Origin: JBCDBL01 sp039183635
GTDB taxonomy: Bacteria > Pseudomonadota > Alphaproteobacteria > Caulobacterales > Parvularculaceae
DNA: 8,007 nt
Direction of reading: 5' to 3'
NCBI GenBank assembly: GCA_039183635.1
Contig: JBCDBL010000153.1
Span: forward strand, 1 to 8,007
The translations under genes were made by a program, and so were the position numbers. The notes beneath the pieces are model-generated. The model ran no database searches. It was not told the origin of the DNA and saw only the letters and a program-made list of their open reading frames with translations. Positions 5,560 through 8,007 of this stretch are shown piece after piece; the stretch's first letter is position 1, and each line of letters starts with the position of its first letter.

Positions 5560-6678
5560 TCACGCTTTCCTATCGTTTAGCGTAAGCTCTTGTCCCAGAG
5601 CCCAGATAAATCCTGAAAGTTCTCTGGCAATTGCTGTGACGACAACGGTCGATTTTTTACCAGCGGCATGCAGCCGGTGGTAGCGTTTGCACAATCGTTC
5701 CTGTGCTTTCCATGCAAGGTCTCTGACGGGTTTAGGGTGTTTGATAAGGGCATCAGATTTATGCTGCGTCACCCTTGCCGGATAGCGATAACACCATGCC
5801 GCTTCAATCAGCATGCGGCGGGCCTCTCGGTTTCCTGTTTTTGTAATACGACCGCGCCTAACATTTGCTCCGCTTGAATATTCCGAGGGCGTTAATCCAA
5901 GATACGACATTAACTGACGCGGCGTATCAAAACGCGCAAGATCGCCAACAGAAGCAGTGAATGTCGCTGCAGATATTAGGTCGAGGCCACGAAAACATCT
6001 CAATGCCTCAACCAGCGGGCCGAGAGACCATTCCGGCAGCAGTTCTTCGATCCGCTTGACCAGAGCATCGCGTCTTTCAGTTGTTGTCCAGACAGCTTCA
6101 ACATAATCCTGGAAAACAATGTTGTGAGCGGTTTCCTCGAATGCCTGGCGGGATAACCAGTGCCGGTGCCGCAAGGTCCAATGCTTCTTCCCCGATTCAT
6201 AAATGCGTCCGTGGCGCAGAAGAAAGGCAAGCAATTGCTGGCGCGCTGCCATCAAATGGATCATTGAATCCGTGCGCGCCCGTACTAAATCGCGCATCGC
6301 TTCGTGTGTTTCATCCGGCACCCAGACGCGGGTAAGGTCGCCTGACCTGTGCAACACAGCCAATCGCTGCGCATCACGGCGATCTGTCTTTACGCGATCA
6401 CCAGGTGCAGTTGGTATGCGTGACGGCGCAACCACCATGCACGGATAACCGGCGGCGGTAAGCTGTCGATATAAACCGTATCCGCATGGCCCTGCTTCAT
6501 AGCAAATATTCAGCGGCTGATTATTCCTTGCTATCTTCTTGATGGTTTTAGCAACTGAGTCCGGCGTGTTGGGAATATCTCCGATAAACCGAACCTCGCC
6601 GCCGCGTTCGCCTTCGGCAACAGCAACTGAAATATTAAGCTTATGAACGTCAAGCCCTACGAATAATGTCTTCTCCAA
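5560..6678 (-). CDS. IS110/IS1111-family DEDD recombinase (transposase)
   Basis: 372-residue recombinase that excises and inserts the element. The N-terminal RuvC-like DEDD domain (about 4-150) carries D10 (FVGLDVHK), E61 (CYEAGPCGYGLY), and D99 and D102 (KTDRRDA). The C-terminal Transposase_20 domain (about 225-315) has LGLTPSEYSSG...GRITKTGNREARRMLIEAAW, where S268 or S269 is the candidate nucleophilic serine. Length is normal and I see no frameshift. I choose the TTG at 6678 as start: AGGAG lies 7 bases upstream and the protein then begins MEKTLFVGLDVHK, as in its relatives. A longer frame opening at the ATG at 6765 is only the inverted repeat read as MSFV. A promoter sits inside the left end at 6730-6758. 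Confidence 0.92.
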   Translation of the reverse strand: MEKTLFVGLDVHKLNISVAVAEGERGGEVRFIGDIPNTPDSVAKTIKKIARNNQPLNICYEAGPCGYGLYRQLTAAGYPCMVVAPSRIPTAPGDRVKTDRRDAQRLAVLHRSGDLTRVWVPDETHEAMRDLVRARTDSMIHLMAARQQLLAFLLRHGRIYESGKKHWTLRHRHWLSRQAFEETAHNIVFQDYVEAVWTTTERRDALVKRIEELLPEWSLGPLVEALRCFRGLDLISAATFTASVGDLARFDTPRQLMSYLGLTPSEYSSGANVRRGRITKTGNREARRMLIEAAWCYRYPARVTQHKSDALIKHPKPVRDLAWKAQERLCKRYHRLHAAGKKSTVVVTAIARELSGFIWALGQELTLNDRKA

Positions 6679-6717
6679 TACAAGTCTCCTGTCTGAAATG
6701 TGTGGAATTATCGGCGC

Positions 6718-6742
6718 ATGCCGCAGCAAATTATGCCGCAGC
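6718..6742. repeat. Direct repeat in the IS left end
   Basis: ATGCCGCAGC at 6718-6727 and 6733-6742 (15-bp step), in the short leader between the left inverted repeat and the recombinase start. Possibly a recombinase- or RNA-contact region; the second copy overlaps the -10. Confidence 0.45.
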
Positions 6743-6758
6743 GGATACACCAAGACAA
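6730..6758 (-). promoter_or_regulatory. Probable recombinase promoter inside the IS left end
   Basis: On the minus strand, TTGTCT (6758-6753, within the inverted repeat), a 17-bp spacer and CATAAT (6735-6730) precede the TTG start by about 50 bases. Confidence 0.5.
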
Positions 6759-6765
6759 AAGACAT
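6754..6765 (-). repeat. IS1111-type inverted repeat, left (5') end
   Basis: Minus-strand ATGTCTTTTGTC is a perfect inverted copy of 5285-5296. It supplies the -35 of the recombinase promoter. Confidence 0.8.
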
Positions 6766-7068
6766 ACGGACTAAGTGGTTTCAGGCCATGTGCGCAGAAA
6801 TGGACCTCGCAAACGCAACAGCAATGGCTGTTATAGCACCCGATTGCGGTGGTCGGCCCATTAAGTTTCGATGGCCATTTTTTAATTGCAAAATCGTTCC
6901 GAAAAAGTCACGCCGATGAAGTGAATAAAAATAATTTGCATGATCGTGGGGCCAACCACCTGCAAACACCGACGTTCCTGAATTCCGAGAACAAGAAAAT
7001 GCTCCTCCGGTGTGTGATTTCCGAGGATCGCAGGCTAGCTTCTGACTTTCGCTCTACAAAGAACCGAG
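6766..7068. other. Gap between the IS and the unknown ORF
   Basis: No gene is supported. Two short overlapping frames (minus 6781-6969, plus 6849-7154) have no recognisable content. A perfect hairpin AACAGC-AATG-GCTGTT lies at 6817-6832, without a T-run. The left part is the other half of the IS target region. Confidence 0.4.
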
Positions 7069-7860
7069 TCAGTTGCCTGCACCTTTTGATGCGATGCCGT
7101 AGGCCTCAGAAGCTACCTTCAATGACGTTACGAGCGAATAAAATTGATCCATGAATTCTTCGACCGATTTTTCGCTATTCCGGGCAAAGGATCGGGCGGC
7201 CTCAAATTCGTCCGACAATTGGCTAATATATTTGGCCGCGTAGTCGCTTTCCCAAAAATCGATAGAGCGAACAGAGCCAAAAACTGCTCTCATAAAAGTC
7301 GTTCTCTGCCCATCGCCAACCCAATTCATCCAACCCTTTCTAACTATCCTTTTTGAGAATTCTTCGCTAACAAAATCATTATCAGTATGGACGCGAAAAA
7401 TATTATTCGCCAATGTCATCTCTTCAGTGCGTGGACCAAAAAGAGCCGGAACCTGACTTTCAATATATTTGTAGCCGAACTTCTCTCTAAACTCCGGGGC
7501 GACGAAGAGCCCTGCAACTGATTCATCGATGCGATGTAGAATTTCAGGTCGACCTATATCATTACTCCAGCTTGAGAATTGACCGTTTTCAATAAACTCT
7601 CCATCACCTAGCGTGAATGTACGCGAATTAATTGCGAATAAGGCTAGCTGACCAGAGTCGCCATCAAACAGATCACTAATTGAAGCGTTATCGCGAATAA
7701 TTTTTTGGGCGCTTTCACGTAATTTGTTGTATCGAAATCTAGTCGGATCGCCGCGCCGGCGTGATGATGCGTGCATTTTTTTCAGTTCATCCACCAACTG
7801 AGAGAGTAATCCATCATCAATTTGCTTATAGTAGGCTGTGAGAAATGTTTTTACCGACAT
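7069..7860 (-). CDS. Unrecognised AT-rich protein, probably truncated at its N-terminus
   Basis: 263 codons from the first ATG (7860), ending TGA at 7071-7069. I do not recognise the family. It appears soluble and mixed alpha/beta: no signal peptide or membrane segment, a basic patch near residues 31-46 (ASSRRRGDPTRFRYNK), aromatic-rich middle (WMNWVGDGQR near 178-187) and a helical, charged C-terminus. Codon and base use are more AT-rich than the antiporter or IS genes, pointing to acquired DNA. The ATG has no clear Shine-Dalgarno, and the frame remains open for 24 further codons upstream (…GYSNIDAYELLERISERNE) with no start codon until a stop at 7935-7933, inside a probable IS end. The protein-like upstream residues suggest the true N-terminus was removed by that insertion. 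Expression is therefore doubtful. Confidence 0.6.
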   Translation of the reverse strand: MSVKTFLTAYYKQIDDGLLSQLVDELKKMHASSRRRGDPTRFRYNKLRESAQKIIRDNASISDLFDGDSGQLALFAINSRTFTLGDGEFIENGQFSSWSNDIGRPEILHRIDESVAGLFVAPEFREKFGYKYIESQVPALFGPRTEEMTLANNIFRVHTDNDFVSEEFSKRIVRKGWMNWVGDGQRTTFMRAVFGSVRSIDFWESDYAAKYISQLSDEFEAARSFARNSEKSVEEFMDQFYSLVTSLKVASEAYGIASKGAGN

Positions 7861-7922
7861 TTCGTTGCGCTCTGATATTCTCTCTAAAAGTTCATAGGCG
7901 TCAATGTTTGAATAGCCTCTCG

Positions 7923-8007
7923 TGACCGGGGTTCATTGAGTGGTCCAGCCTGAGCGTTAGAGTCTGGCTGCACTTTCAGCGTAAGCCAACGATGGCTTTA
8001 AAGGCAA
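7923..8007. mobile_element. Probable end of another insertion sequence (IS3-like termini)
   Basis: From 7923 the plus strand reads TGACCGGGGTTCATTGAGTG and continues into GGTCCAG, resembling IS3-type termini that begin TGACC... and end with GTGGTCC-like bases. On the minus strand a short frame, 8007-7957 (LPLKPSLAYAESAARL then stop), ends just before this terminus and could be the last residues of its transposase. The element continues beyond the window; the family is tentative. Confidence 0.35.

Larger units (their letters stand above)
5287..6765 (-). mobile_element. IS110-family insertion sequence, IS1111-like subgroup
   Basis: A DEDD recombinase gene is flanked by a perfect 12-bp inverted repeat: ATGTCTTTTGTC at 5285-5296 (plus) and at 6765-6754 (minus). 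Both junctions share CAT (5284-5286 and 6763-6765), so exchange at this core would give an element of 1479 bp. Short inverted repeats, a brief leader (~87 nt) and a long 3' noncoding segment (~260 nt) match the IS1111 subgroup rather than IS110 proper. There is no flanking duplication beyond the core, as usual for this family. The exact ends may shift by a few bases. Confidence 0.8.

Noticed and set aside
5255..5585. Two plus-strand frames (74 and 97 codons) across the IS 3' end
   Set aside because: They overlap the IS noncoding segment and inverted repeat, overlap each other, and encode low-plausibility sequence; the region is better explained as IS RNA/end sequence.
6817..6832. Hairpin AACAGC-AATG-GCTGTT as a terminator
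   Set aside because: No T-run on either strand and no gene clearly ending next to it.
1..8007. CRISPR array, retron or phage structural genes
   Set aside because: No regularly spaced long repeats, no reverse transcriptase or Cas-like frame, and no phage structural gene were seen; the 27-bp periodicity at 2758-2829 is an operator array of only three sites.

Overview
The window looks like an accessory, rearranged stretch of an alphaproteobacterial (probably Hyphomicrobiales/Rhizobiales-type) chromosome. The basis is the initiator tRNA with an A29:U41 anticodon-stem pair and the style of the IS elements and proteins; no rRNA is present, so the genus is not assignable. Base composition varies: the antiporter, HipBA and IS110-family genes are moderately GC-rich, while the GIY-YIG gene, the ORF at the right end and several gaps are AT-rich.

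Layout from left to right. (1) Bases 1-172 hold the 5' end of an IS630-type transposase on the minus strand and its element end, followed by a TA. (2) Bases 208-1842 (minus) encode a CPA2/Kef-type monovalent cation:proton antiporter with a C-terminal Rossmann (TrkA-N) domain. (3) Bases 2086-2132 are a 3'-half fragment of an initiator tRNA, and 5013-5089 (same strand) is an intact initiator tRNA-fMet. Together they look like the two ends of a small (~3 kb) genomic islet inserted at tRNA-fMet. Its cargo is a HipB/HipA toxin-antitoxin pair (2833-4376) behind a promoter with three 18-bp operators spaced exactly 27 bp apart, and a GIY-YIG-like nuclease gene (4451-4936). No integrase is visible, so the islet is non-autonomous or decayed. 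(4) Roughly 5287-6765 is an IS110/IS1111-type insertion sequence with its DEDD recombinase on the minus strand, 12-bp inverted repeats and a ~260-nt 3' noncoding segment. Excising it in silico gives an empty target site, and two adjacent parts of that target (10 nt and 7 nt, together 17 nt without a gap) both recur inside the IS noncoding segment. This is the strongest unusual signal in the window and suggests an encoded target-guide (bridge/seekRNA). (5) Bases 7069-7860 (minus) encode an unrecognised AT-rich protein whose frame stays open upstream into a probable IS end near 7923, suggesting it lost its N-terminus to that insertion.

Functionally, HipB should dimerise, bind the three TGTAAG-N6-CTTACA sites and repress hipBA. 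HipA keeps its kinase residues, so the toxin is predicted active. The remaining genes do not form one pathway; what joins them is repeated insertion around a tRNA-fMet locus.
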